DNA of 64,000 nucleotides from Parabacteroides sp. TM07-1AC (GTDB taxonomy: Bacteria; Bacteroidota; Bacteroidia; Bacteroidales; Tannerellaceae): positions 426,081 to 490,080 of the forward strand of contig NZ_QUKD01000002.1 in assembly GCF_003480915.1 (NCBI RefSeq), in the 5' to 3' direction. The notes under the pieces are model-generated. The model was not told the origin of the DNA. It made no database searches and saw only the letters and a program-made list of their open reading frames with translations. Below, piece by piece: positions 38,414 to 47,247 of the stretch. Position numbers and translations under genes: made by a program. Every line of letters starts with the position of its first letter. Within the stretch, counting starts at the first letter, position 1.

Positions 38414-38533
38414 GTATTAGGGAACGCAGATGACACAGAATACGCAGATGCTCGCAGACTTTTTATTTTCTTTAAAACAATATATTATCTGCGTTTATCT
38501 GCGCTCGTCTGCGTCATCTGTGTTCCTTAATAC
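38414..38533. mobile_element. 120-bp gene-less inverted-repeat element related to the GxxExxY unit
   Basis: An imperfect inverted repeat: the left end reads GTATTAGGGAAC then GCAGATGACACAGA, and the complement of the right end reads GTATTAAGGAAC then ACAGATGACGCAGA. The arms continue with similar CGCAGAT words for about 45 bp around an A/T-rich centre. The left arm encodes MTQNTQM followed by a D-x-LF pattern, like the start of the GxxExxY protein at 53.4 kb (MTQIKQM.. D-Y-LF). It looks like a deletion derivative of that unit. It lies between two converging genes and could also work as a terminator. Confidence 0.68.
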
Positions 38534-38565
38534 AAACTGGATAGATAGTTCATATCTTGCTAAAT

Positions 38566-39915
38566 TCATTTCCAATACGGCAACGTATAAGGATTGCGAT
38601 ACTGGTACCAGTATAAACGGTGTGCTGCAGCTTCTTTATCGTCGACGAAGCTTAATGTGGCAGGATTCCATTTCACCGGACGATTCAGTTCGCGGGAAAT
38701 ATTCGCCAGACAGCACAAGGTATTGGTACTACAGCCCACTTCCACCGGTGCAATCGGATTCTCACGCGAACGGACGCAATCGATAAAGTTCTGCATATGA
38801 GGAGAGCTCACTTCATATTCCCCCTTGCCCACTTCTTTCTTTTTAGTCTTCAACAGCGACGGATCAGAGCATTCGATATAACCGCGTGCCACTTTCAGCC
38901 AACCCTTATCACCGATAAATTGCAATCCTTGCGCGTTCTCGTTATCCTCGCGATAAGGCTGTTCGGTCATTACAATGCCATTCGCATATTTCATTGAAGC
39001 ATACTTCTGTCCGTTATAGCCAGCCGGCGCGAACTCAACCGGCCCGGAACCATCCATACCGATAGCCGCCTGGGCAATATCGAACATATGGGCACCCCAG
39101 TCCGCCGTATAGCCGTTACCCGTCTCCTGATACCAGCGCCACGCACCCCATAACTGTTCGTTCTGTTCCGGATCAAGCGAGATAGGAGGACAAAGGTCGG
39201 GATGATAATGAACTTTCGGATCGTTCAACGGTCCCATCCACTGATTGAAATTCAGATTGCCGGGAACAGGCATTTCCGGCAAATCCAATGGTTTGGGAGG
39301 CGCACCGACACGGGCGTATATTCTCTCGATATGACCGATTGCGCCATTGCGGACCAGTTCGATCGCTTTCTGAAATTCTTCACTCGAACGCTGCTGGCTG
39401 CCCACCTGCAACACCCGTTTGTTGTCACGAACGGCTTTCACCATCGCCAGTCCTTCCGCAATGGTATAAGCCAACGGCTTTTGGCAATACACATCTTTTC
39501 CTGCCTGGCAGGCATGGATCGTTGTCAGCGCATGCCAGTGGTCGGGGGTTGCCACCTCGATAGCATCGATATCCTTGCGTTCCAGCATATCTTCATAAAA
39601 TTCATAACTATCGCAACGCTGCGCTACGCCCTGTTTCTTCTGCCATGCCATGATCCTGCGGGCAAAACGTTCACGCTTCATGGAATCTACATCGCAACCG
39701 GCAGCCACCTGCACGCCCGGACAATTGGAAAAACTGGTAAAATCGGATAGTCCCTGCTGACCCAATCCGATAAAACCGAGTACTACACGGTCGCTTGGCG
39801 CAATACGAATGCCGTTGATCGACCAGCTGGGAAGGATTGTAAAACTGGCTAGTCCCAATGCGGACAAACCGAGGAACTCTCTACGGGAGATTCCTTTCTT
39901 CTCATTTTCTTTCAT
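38566..39915 (-). CDS. Tat-exported Gfo/Idh/MocA family oxidoreductase
   Basis: A 449-residue NAD(P)-dependent dehydrogenase-fold protein with a twin-arginine signal: SRREFLGLSALGLASFTIL, Arg11-Arg12. The Rossmann motif appears as LGFIGLGQQGL, then VATPDHWHA and the catalytic Lys of EKP-type as CQKPLAY. The export signal and size match the GH109-like group of Gfo/Idh/MocA proteins; whether it is a glycosidase or a sugar dehydrogenase cannot be decided. It is next to the sulfatase PUL and may act on the same glycan. It has its own promoter. Confidence 0.9.
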   Translation of the reverse strand: MKENEKKGISRREFLGLSALGLASFTILPSWSINGIRIAPSDRVVLGFIGLGQQGLSDFTSFSNCPGVQVAAGCDVDSMKRERFARRIMAWQKKQGVAQRCDSYEFYEDMLERKDIDAIEVATPDHWHALTTIHACQAGKDVYCQKPLAYTIAEGLAMVKAVRDNKRVLQVGSQQRSSEEFQKAIELVRNGAIGHIERIYARVGAPPKPLDLPEMPVPGNLNFNQWMGPLNDPKVHYHPDLCPPISLDPEQNEQLWGAWRWYQETGNGYTADWGAHMFDIAQAAIGMDGSGPVEFAPAGYNGQKYASMKYANGIVMTEQPYREDNENAQGLQFIGDKGWLKVARGYIECSDPSLLKTKKKEVGKGEYEVSSPHMQNFIDCVRSRENPIAPVEVGCSTNTLCCLANISRELNRPVKWNPATLSFVDDKEAAAHRLYWYQYRNPYTLPYWK

Positions 39916-39951
39916 GGTATTAAATTAAATTGGTCTTAAAATCTAATACCG

Positions 39952-39959
39952 CAAATGTA
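39952..39959 (-). promoter_or_regulatory. -7 element of the Gfo/Idh/MocA gene
   Basis: The minus strand reads TACATTTG, matching TAnnTTTG, 37 bases before the start codon. Confidence 0.55.
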
Positions 39960-39979
39960 TGGAATTTATTATAAATCAT

Positions 39980-40015
39980 AAAAAAAAGCGGGAATATTCG
40001 ATCAAATATTCCCGC
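39980..40015 (-). terminator. intrinsic terminator of the outer-membrane protein operon
   Basis: GCGGGAATATT pairs perfectly with AATATTCCCGC around a six-base loop. On the minus strand it is followed by a run of seven or more T. Confidence 0.9.
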
Positions 40016-40035
40016 CTCTATGATGGTGTATTCTA

Positions 40036-40821
40036 TTAGAATGCATAACCAAAACCTACATTCAAATAGATAGGATACATGGCAAAAGTAATCGTATCGA
40101 AATCTTTCTTGAAAATATCATTTATACCCCAGGTCAGATCGGCATATACATTCAGATGCTTGAATGCTTTCCACTCCCCTCCCAACTGCATACCCCACTG
40201 GAAACGGCGCAGGTCTTTGGAAAAATCGTAAGGAGCACTTTTACCATTATCGAATATAACCTTGTTGCCCGTCGGATCGAGTTCACGCAGATAACCGTCG
40301 TATACATCACCCGTGAAATCCCCCTCCATACGGTAAGACACGTACGGCCCTACATTTAATTTCCAACGCGGGGAAACTTTCCAGGCAGCCAGAACAGGAA
40401 CAGTCAGATAAGAGTTATTCACTTTCGTCTTCACCTGTCCCGTCCAAAATCCTTTCATACGCTCGCCGGCATCACCGATGATCTCCATGCTGTAATTCTT
40501 TACGCGGGCATCCGTTTTCATACCTTTGGTTTCCAAACGCAAGGCAAGCATCAGCCCCCAGGTACGCGCCGGGTTAAGCCATTTCGTCACATTCCCCTCG
40601 ATAGCGATCTGCAATCCCGGTTTGTAACTGTCGATTGAACGTATCTCCTTCGGCAATGGCAGCGGGGCTGTACCACCGATACCCAAGCCTGCCTTTACTT
40701 CATATTCCAATCCAACCAAATAAGAATTAACGATCCCGGCATTCCGGTCTTTCTGGGCAAACAGACTGTTCGAAGTCAGGAGTAATAAACCCAGGATACT
40801 TATGATTAATTGTTTTTTCAT
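40036..40821 (-). CDS. PorT-like outer-membrane beta-barrel protein
   Basis: A 261-residue protein with signal peptide (1-22, ending SLFAQ). Alternating aromatic/hydrophobic strands, with an aromatic-rich end (TFAMYPIYLNVGFGYAF), indicate an 8- to 10-strand outer-membrane barrel of the PorT/porin-family type. No specific transport motif. It starts 12 bases after the PCMD lipoprotein in the same operon, so the two may form a surface complex. Confidence 0.85.
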   Translation of the reverse strand: MKKQLIISILGLLLLTSNSLFAQKDRNAGIVNSYLVGLEYEVKAGLGIGGTAPLPLPKEIRSIDSYKPGLQIAIEGNVTKWLNPARTWGLMLALRLETKGMKTDARVKNYSMEIIGDAGERMKGFWTGQVKTKVNNSYLTVPVLAAWKVSPRWKLNVGPYVSYRMEGDFTGDVYDGYLRELDPTGNKVIFDNGKSAPYDFSKDLRRFQWGMQLGGEWKAFKHLNVYADLTWGINDIFKKDFDTITFAMYPIYLNVGFGYAF

Positions 40822-40833
40822 ACTGCTTTCTAT

Positions 40834-41928
40834 TTATTCTTCCAAAGAATGGATCAGTTCAACTTCATCTATATATAATGTACTGCCGACTGCTCCATTA
40901 AACAAGTCGCCTTCCACGCTGGAAGAAAATACAATAGCCACGTTATACTTTCCGGCTTTCAGTTTATCTCTGTCGATCGTTTTACCCGGCTGGGTCTTGA
41001 ACGGCAGATAGAACTGTGTCCATTCATCCGTCTCTTTCGGGTCTTCGATACGTGCGATGGAGATCAGGTTCGGATGGGTGAACTTATTGGTTCCGTCCAG
41101 CATCTTCACATTATCAGTTGTTTCGTAGAAGATGGCATAGATATCGAACATATCCTTTTTACCGGAAACGATCTTTCCCGATTCGGAGAACTCCGGACCT
41201 GCCTTATATTTATAATAGCCGGTCAGATAAGTCGGAACATACTCGAACGGCATACCGAACTTGGTAGCCTTCAAGGCATTTGTCACAGCACTAAGGATAT
41301 CGAATGTTCCCATAAACAAGTTACCGGCAGCAATAGGCATTCCCAATCGTGATCCAAAATCACCTGTCGAACGAGTTACCAACTTCACACAATTACCTTT
41401 ATATCCATTAGAGGATGAAAGTGTCGGGAAGGTATCACGTTTGGCATTCATATCTGTCAGAGCAAACCCCGGATTACCGCTTGCCCAGTCCATGATGGTA
41501 TTACCGTTCTTGTCCGTTTCATAAAAGACATCATAACCGGCAGTACCTGCATGTTTTACATTTTCAAAATTATATTCAGTACCGATACCTGTCACGATAT
41601 AAGTTACTTCGTAACGCTTCTTCCAGTTTCCATCTTCTGATGTGACCGTATAATATTGTGGTTCGCTGAAATCACGGGTTGTTCCACTGGCAGGCGAGAT
41701 CGTTGCACCCGGTGTCAATGTAAACTCAGGGGATTGTTTGGACAAATCGGTATCTGCCTTAACCATTAATGTTACCTTATCATTTGTAATAATAGGATCG
41801 CGACGTAATATATCGGCAGGGACTATGCAATCTTCAATATCCGCTTCCGCATTCTGCGCTTCATCCTGGATACATGACATCCCTATTATACATAAAAATA
41901 GACAGCTTAATAAACGCGTCAGTTTCAT
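40834..41928 (-). CDS. PCMD-domain lipoprotein (putative carbohydrate metabolism domain)
   Basis: About 364 residues from ATG 41928, which gives a clean lipoprotein signal ending GMSC (Cys19); the frame runs upstream to 41985 without one. Residues about 30-125 look like a small Ig-like domain (VTLMVKADTDLSKQSPEFTLTPGATISP, typical of the domain preceding PCMD). About 130-360 is the PCMD domain (YNFENVKH, WASGNPGFALT, GNCVKLVTRSTGDFG, LYIDEVELIH), a beta-sandwich likely to bind glycans. Function unproven. The -7 element at 41983-41990 fits the chosen start. Confidence 0.82.
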   Translation of the reverse strand: MKLTRLLSCLFLCIIGMSCIQDEAQNAEADIEDCIVPADILRRDPIITNDKVTLMVKADTDLSKQSPEFTLTPGATISPASGTTRDFSEPQYYTVTSEDGNWKKRYEVTYIVTGIGTEYNFENVKHAGTAGYDVFYETDKNGNTIMDWASGNPGFALTDMNAKRDTFPTLSSSNGYKGNCVKLVTRSTGDFGSRLGMPIAAGNLFMGTFDILSAVTNALKATKFGMPFEYVPTYLTGYYKYKAGPEFSESGKIVSGKKDMFDIYAIFYETTDNVKMLDGTNKFTHPNLISIARIEDPKETDEWTQFYLPFKTQPGKTIDRDKLKAGKYNVAIVFSSSVEGDLFNGAVGSTLYIDEVELIHSLEE

Positions 41929-41982
41929 TTTGTTCCTTTTTGGGTGAATAATCTTTACTTTTCTCATACTCAAAAACAGATG

Positions 41983-41990
41983 CAAATTTA
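41983..41990 (-). promoter_or_regulatory. -7 element of the PCMD operon
   Basis: The minus strand reads TAAATTTG, matching TAnnTTTG, 55 bases before ATG 41928. Confidence 0.5.
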
Positions 41991-42033
41991 CTTTCCTTTT
42001 TTGGAATAGTGCTCAATATTATATTTTTATAAC

Positions 42034-42064
42034 AAAAAAGGCAGGTCCAAAAACCGGACCTGCC
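42034..42064 (-). terminator. intrinsic terminator of the DUF4301 gene
   Basis: GGCAGGTCC and GGACCTGCC form a perfect 9-bp stem with a 7-base loop, followed on the minus strand by TTTTTTG. Confidence 0.88.
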
Positions 42065-42100
42065 TCTTCTATACGTTCATTTACTTATCGACCTGTGTCG

Positions 42101-43621
42101 TTACTGATGTTCAGAACGTAAGAGGTCGTTAACAGTCTTTACCGGGTTGAAAGTCTCGATAGGAACTTCTACAAACACCGTATTCCAATCGCTCATTGCG
42201 CCATTCCACAAACCGGGAAGCTCCAAGGCTTTTAGTTCGCGTCCGTCCTTACTCTTGTAAGAGATAAAGCCAGTATTTTTATCCACATAATCAGGCAGAT
42301 TATATTTTTCGCCTTTATGGTTCTTCAATGCACAAACCAAATCAACCGGATTGAAGTGTGTACCCTGTTCGAACATCGCTTTCTTTGCCGGATCTTTCAG
42401 GTCGATCTGTGAGCTTTCCAGGATCTGCAAAGAGACCGTTCCGTCCGGATTCTGAGCCAGGAACGGACCGCCGCCCGGTTCACCGACATTCTTCACCATA
42501 CCGCATACGCGCAACGGGCGCAGCAATTTATTCTTAATATAAAGGATCAGTTCGGCATCTTCCAACAGCTTGGTGTCCGGATTCTTGATGCACAGGTCGT
42601 CCTGCAGGAAATGAATCATTTCTTCTACCTGATCGTGTGTATACTTGCCAGTTTCGATCAGATTCAGATAATTAAAGATACGATCCTGTAAAGTAACCAA
42701 TACACCGGCTATCACCTTTTTGAAAATAACCGTCGAACATTTGAAACTGTCGGGAACGACATTGTCGATATTCTTCACGAATACCACATCGGCATCCACA
42801 TCATTCAGGTTCTCGATCAACGCACCATGACCGCCGGGACGGAACAACAGTTTATCGTTCTTGTCACGGAAAGGATTATTCTCCATATCGGCAGCAACCG
42901 TATCGGTACTCGGTTTCTGAACACTGAAAGAGATATCGTAGCCGACAGAGAATTTCTCTTCATACGCCGGTTTCTTTTCCAATACCAGCTTTTCAAACAA
43001 AGCCTTGTGCTCCGGAGAGACAGTAAAATGAATATTGACCTCGCCGGCATTGTTCTTGGCATACATGGCACCTTCAGCCAAATGTTCTTCCATCGCCGTA
43101 CGTACACAATCGCCGGCACGGTGGAACTGCAGCAAGCCTTTAGGCAATTGCCCGTAGTTCAAGCCTTTTTCTTCCAGCAGGTTGGCAACGACAGCCTTGT
43201 AATTGCCGGCAGCGACCAAAGCAGGGATGTCTTTGTCTTCGTTTGCCAGGCAAACAGCATTCAATGCATCATAAAAGGCGAAGTGCGTTATCTCATTGAA
43301 AAACTTCTTTTCAAAATCGTTGGCCGGCACATCGTACGGAGCCGACAAGAACTCGTAGAGATTCTTAAACATACGGCTGGCAGCCCCCGAGGCGGGAACG
43401 AACTTCAAGATCCGTTTATTTTTAGCCAGGTAAGTATGCCATGCACCCATATAGGTTGCCTGGTCTTCCTGCGATATAACCCTGATTCCTTTTTCTACTG
43501 ATGCTGAAGCTGCTATTTCCAAATAAGGGAAACCTTTGACGAAACAAGCCAGTTGTTCTTCAATCTGCTGTTCGCTGATGCCTTTGTCAGCCAGTTGCTT
43601 TAAATCGTTTGCGTTTAACAT
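42101..43621 (-). CDS. DUF4301 family protein
   Basis: About 506 residues from ATG 43621 (MLNANDLKQLADKGIS); the frame extends to 43705, but the -7 element at 43686-43693 lies inside that extension. The sequence is a recognisable DUF4301 protein: FVPASGAASRMFKNLYEF near the start and LLFRPGGHGALIENLNDVDADVVFVKNIDNVVPD in the middle, both resembling nucleotidyltransferase loops. The GHGALIENL segment hints at a sugar-nucleotide pyrophosphorylase fold, but this is only a resemblance. Cytoplasmic; function unknown. Transcribed alone. Confidence 0.85.
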   Translation of the reverse strand: MLNANDLKQLADKGISEQQIEEQLACFVKGFPYLEIAASASVEKGIRVISQEDQATYMGAWHTYLAKNKRILKFVPASGAASRMFKNLYEFLSAPYDVPANDFEKKFFNEITHFAFYDALNAVCLANEDKDIPALVAAGNYKAVVANLLEEKGLNYGQLPKGLLQFHRAGDCVRTAMEEHLAEGAMYAKNNAGEVNIHFTVSPEHKALFEKLVLEKKPAYEEKFSVGYDISFSVQKPSTDTVAADMENNPFRDKNDKLLFRPGGHGALIENLNDVDADVVFVKNIDNVVPDSFKCSTVIFKKVIAGVLVTLQDRIFNYLNLIETGKYTHDQVEEMIHFLQDDLCIKNPDTKLLEDAELILYIKNKLLRPLRVCGMVKNVGEPGGGPFLAQNPDGTVSLQILESSQIDLKDPAKKAMFEQGTHFNPVDLVCALKNHKGEKYNLPDYVDKNTGFISYKSKDGRELKALELPGLWNGAMSDWNTVFVEVPIETFNPVKTVNDLLRSEHQ

Positions 43622-43685
43622 AGTATATCTTTTAAAATTAGTATTCTTTGTCTTGTAACATAGTGCTTTCTGCGTATGCTTCTCG

Positions 43686-43693
43686 CAAATGTA
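43686..43693 (-). promoter_or_regulatory. -7 element of the DUF4301 gene
   Basis: The minus strand reads TACATTTG, matching TAnnTTTG, 64 bases before ATG 43621. Confidence 0.5.
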
Positions 43694-43796
43694 TAAAAAT
43701 ACCATTAGAATCGTATTGATATTCCAAGAAAAAAGATACTTTTACGGTAAGTTTTACGGCCTGTCCTAAAATGGGCAGTAAAAAGAAGACGCAACT

Positions 43797-46010
43797 ATGG
43801 ATATACAACCTTTCTTTACAGAAGAAGAGAGAAAAGATTTCTTTTCGAAATACAGACAATTAGTACGCAGCCTCTACTCCTTTTTGCAGAAAGAGGACAT
43901 ACGGAAAATGAGAGAATTGATGCAACGCGTTGTCGCACTCGACTGTTACGGGAGAGACAAGAATGGCATCAACGGACTGATCCGTAATATAAACACCGCT
44001 CTGATAGCTACCACGGAAATCGGCTTGAAACGGACTTCCGTCATTGCCCTCCTGCTCTATCGTCCGGTTCTGAAAAAAGCGATCACCATGGAAGAGGTGG
44101 AAAAGACATTCGACGCAGACGTAACCCTGATCATCCACCGCCTGCTGAAAACGTCCGACCTCTATGCACGCAATACGGCTGTCAATTCCGAAAACTTCCA
44201 CCATCTGCTCTTTTCGTTCGCAGAAGATGTAAGAGTCATCCTGATCATGATTGCCGATCGTCTCTGTCTGATGCGCCTGGGTAAACAACTGAAGGAAGAC
44301 GACCGCCTGCGGTTGGCGACGGAAGCCTCTTACCTGTATGCACCGCTCGCCCATCGGCTCGGTTTGTATAAGATCAAGAGCGAACTGGAAGACTTGTCCT
44401 TGAAATATACTGACCGAAAACAATATGATTTCATCAAGCGGAAGCTGAACGAGACAAAACGTTCGCGCGACCTTTATATCGCCCAATTTATTGCGCCTAT
44501 CGAAAAGAAGCTGAAGGAAGCCGGGCTGCATTTCGATATCAAAGGACGTACCAAGTCGATCCATTCCATTAATAATAAGCTGAAGAAGCAGAAGATCGAG
44601 TTCGAAGGCATATACGACTTGTTCGCCATCCGTGTCGTACTGGATACGCCGCTGGAAAAAGAACGCTCGGAATGCTGGCAGGTCTACTCGATCATCACCG
44701 ATATGTACCAGCCGAATCCCAACCGTATGAAAGACTGGATATCCATTCCGAAAACGAACGGATACGAGAGTCTGCATATCACGGTCATGGGGCCGCAGAA
44801 CAAATGGGTAGAAGTGCAGATCCGTACCCGCCGGATGGACGAGATAGCCGAACGCGGTCTCGCCGCCCACTGGAAATACAAAGGCGTAAAGGCAGAAAGC
44901 GGACTGGACGAATTTCTGAATACCGTCCGTGCCGCCCTCGAAGAGAAGGAAAAGAATCCGATGGACCTGATGCAGGACTTCAAGATGGACCTGTATAAAG
45001 ATGAGATATATGTCTTCACCCCTACCGGCGAACTGATCAAACTAGCCAAAGGAGCTACTGTGCTCGACTTTGCCTTTGCCATCCACTCGAAGCTGGGCAG
45101 CAAATGTGTGTCGGCCAAAGTAAACGAGAAGAACGTACCTATTAAATATGTACTTCATAACGGAGACACTGTTTCGATCGTCACCTCTCCTTCACAGAGC
45201 CCCAAGCGTGACTGGCTGAATATTGTCGTTACTTCCAAGGCCCGTGTAAAGATCAAGCAGGCATTGCGCGAAGAGACGGCAAAGGCTGTCGACTTTGCCA
45301 AAGAGATGCTCCAGCGCCGCTTCAAAAACCGGAAGATCGAGATGGAGGAAGCGCACCTGATGCGTTACATCAAAAAGAAAGGATTCAAAACCGTTACCGA
45401 CTTCTACATAGAGCTGGCGGAAGAGCGTCTCGACCCGAACAACGTAATCGACGAATATCAGGAATATGTCCGGAAAGAGACCGAAGCCAACGAGCGTTCG
45501 GAAGTACGCAGTGCGGGGGAATATATCACGACGACCGAAGTAGAAGAAATCTCTACCAACAAGGACGTGCTCGTTATCGATAAAAACCTGACCGGTATAG
45601 AATATAAACTGGCGAAATGCTGTAACCCGATCTACGGAGACGATGTGTTCGGTTTTGTATCCACGCAAGGAATCAAGATACACCGTCTGGATTGTCCGAA
45701 CGCGCAGGAGATGTTCAGCCGCTTCGGTTACCGCATCATCCGTGCCAAATGGAGCGGAAAGGGAGATAACGGCTATGTCGTTACCCTGCGGGTGATCGGG
45801 CGCGACGATATTACGATCGTTACCAATATTACGTCCGTTATCGGGAAAGAAAGCAACGTGACGCTTCGCTCCTTGAATATCGATTCGGTGGACGGGATAT
45901 TCCAGGGTAATTTTGCGGTACTCGTCAGGGATACCAATTCACTGAACCAGCTGGTCAAAAAGATCAAGGCTGTAAAAGGTGTCAAGACGGTAGACCGTCT
46001 CAATTCATAA
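43797..46010 (+). CDS. RelA/SpoT-family (p)ppGpp synthetase with degenerate hydrolase domain
   Basis: A 737-residue stringent-response enzyme. The N-terminal region (about 1-200) corresponds to the HD hydrolase domain, but at the expected HD-x-x-ED position it reads ALLLYRPVLKK (about 84-94), so the metal-binding His-Asp pair is missing and hydrolysis is unlikely. The synthetase domain is present (about 240-365: KGRTKSIHSINNKLKK, YDLFAIRVVLD, NGYESLHITVMGP, VEVQIRT). A TGS domain (about 403-463), a Cys-rich zinc-finger-like region (AKCCNPIYGDDV, about 605) and an ACT domain (about 659-737) follow. Full long-RSH length. It probably works as a RelA-like synthetase beside a separate bifunctional enzyme elsewhere in the genome. 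Confidence 0.93.
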   Translation: MDIQPFFTEEERKDFFSKYRQLVRSLYSFLQKEDIRKMRELMQRVVALDCYGRDKNGINGLIRNINTALIATTEIGLKRTSVIALLLYRPVLKKAITMEEVEKTFDADVTLIIHRLLKTSDLYARNTAVNSENFHHLLFSFAEDVRVILIMIADRLCLMRLGKQLKEDDRLRLATEASYLYAPLAHRLGLYKIKSELEDLSLKYTDRKQYDFIKRKLNETKRSRDLYIAQFIAPIEKKLKEAGLHFDIKGRTKSIHSINNKLKKQKIEFEGIYDLFAIRVVLDTPLEKERSECWQVYSIITDMYQPNPNRMKDWISIPKTNGYESLHITVMGPQNKWVEVQIRTRRMDEIAERGLAAHWKYKGVKAESGLDEFLNTVRAALEEKEKNPMDLMQDFKMDLYKDEIYVFTPTGELIKLAKGATVLDFAFAIHSKLGSKCVSAKVNEKNVPIKYVLHNGDTVSIVTSPSQSPKRDWLNIVVTSKARVKIKQALREETAKAVDFAKEMLQRRFKNRKIEMEEAHLMRYIKKKGFKTVTDFYIELAEERLDPNNVIDEYQEYVRKETEANERSEVRSAGEYITTTEVEEISTNKDVLVIDKNLTGIEYKLAKCCNPIYGDDVFGFVSTQGIKIHRLDCPNAQEMFSRFGYRIIRAKWSGKGDNGYVVTLRVIGRDDITIVTNITSVIGKESNVTLRSLNIDSVDGIFQGNFAVLVRDTNSLNQLVKKIKAVKGVKTVDRLNS

Positions 46011-46011
46011 G

Positions 46012-46045
46012 AAAAAAGGCTCGCCATTAACGACGAGCCTTTTTC
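46012..46045 (+). terminator. intrinsic terminator of the RelA-like gene
   Basis: GGCTCG pairs with CGAGCC around a loop of ten or so bases, followed by TTTTT. Confidence 0.83.
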
Positions 46046-46245
46046 ATTGTTTATAATCAATAAATTAATACTAAAGTAATGAAATAAAGTTCTTACTATT
46101 TTTACCTTAAAAACATTCTCTGTTGTTTCTTTTTTTCAAATTGATAGACAAAGATAAATCTTTTTATCCAACTTTTTAACTGTTTATCATCCGGCAGACG
46201 AACCCTGTCGGTTATTGAACAAAAAGATTTCTTTTAAGGACAAAA

Positions 46246-47088
46246 TCAGTCTTTAGCCTGATGCACCGTAAGTTGCGGAAACGGGAATCCAATCCCCTGG
46301 GCATTGAATGTGGCATAGATAGCCTTATTCGTATCGAAGTAAACGCCCCAGTAGTCCGGACTTTTCACCCATGCACGAACGACAACATTGACACTGCTGT
46401 CTGCCAAAGCGCTCAGGGCTATGAAAGGAGCCGGTTCATTCAGAATGCGTGCATCCTGTGCCAAAACGGATTCGATAACACGTTTCACTAGCTCGTAATC
46501 GCTGCCGTATTCCACACCGAACGTCCACTCCACACGGCGTGTCGGTTCTCTCCCGATATTCGTAACGACTCCGCTGCTCAGGGAACCGTTCGGGATATAA
46601 ATATTTTTATTGTCAGCCGTAAGCAGGATAGTATGGAATATCTGAATTTCCCGTACCGTACCACCGACACCCTGCGACTCGATATAGTCGCCTACTTTAT
46701 AAGGCTTGAACAACAGGATGATCAGACCACCGGCGAAGTTCGACAGGTTTCCGCTCAATGCCATACCGACAGCCACACCGGCAGAGGCAAGCAAGGCTGC
46801 AAACGATGTGGTCTGTACGCCCAGTGCTCCCACAACGGAGATGATCAACAGGATCATCAAAGTGACATTCACCAGACTTCCCACAAATGTTTTCACCGAA
46901 GGATCAAAATCACGCTTTGTCAATATACGGCGAACCAGCTTGTTAATCATTTGGATAACGAACCGTCCCACAATAAATACAAGGATCGCCTTAATAATCG
47001 TCCAGCCTAAATGGCTCCCCTGCTCGACCAGGGAATTGATCATTTTTTCCAGTCGCGGACTGGAAGCCAACACATCTAATAATATCAT
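46246..47088 (-). CDS. MscS-type mechanosensitive ion channel
   Basis: A 280-residue inner-membrane channel that opens on osmotic downshock. Three membrane segments lie at about 28-48, 70-92 and 95-125; the pore helix carries the Ala/Gly pattern AGVAVGMALSGNLSNFAGG. The cytoplasmic beta domain starts with FKPYKVGDYIE and contains the IPNGSLSSGVVTNIGREPTRRVEW stretch typical of MscS. Length matches E. coli MscS (286). Transcribed alone, divergent from the TPR gene. Confidence 0.94.
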   Translation of the reverse strand: MILLDVLASSPRLEKMINSLVEQGSHLGWTIIKAILVFIVGRFVIQMINKLVRRILTKRDFDPSVKTFVGSLVNVTLMILLIISVVGALGVQTTSFAALLASAGVAVGMALSGNLSNFAGGLIILLFKPYKVGDYIESQGVGGTVREIQIFHTILLTADNKNIYIPNGSLSSGVVTNIGREPTRRVEWTFGVEYGSDYELVKRVIESVLAQDARILNEPAPFIALSALADSSVNVVVRAWVKSPDYWGVYFDTNKAIYATFNAQGIGFPFPQLTVHQAKD

Positions 47089-47160
47089 AAATCTATCATT
47101 TTAAGTTAAACACTTTTATCTTATAACAACCAAAGCCGCTAAAAGTATTATAAAGTGTGG

Positions 47161-47168
47161 CAAAGGTA
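47161..47168 (-). promoter_or_regulatory. -7 element of the mscS gene
   Basis: The minus strand reads TACCTTTG, matching TAnnTTTG, 73 bases before the start codon. Confidence 0.5.
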
Positions 47169-47208
47169 TAAAGTTTTTTTAATCCGTCGGCGAAAGAAGA
47201 TATTTGCG

Positions 47209-47216
47209 TAGCTTTG
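47209..47216 (+). promoter_or_regulatory. -7 element of the TPR gene
   Basis: TAGCTTTG matches TAnnTTTG, 31 bases before ATG 47248. Confidence 0.55.
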
Positions 47217-47247
47217 CGGCGATCAAATAACAGATAAAAACAACAGA

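Noticed and set aside
38430..38786. 118-codon open frame starting in the 120-bp inverted repeat
   Set aside because: Only the first 13 codons resemble the GxxExxY N-terminus; the rest runs antisense through the end of the oxidoreductase gene, so it is a remnant and not a gene.
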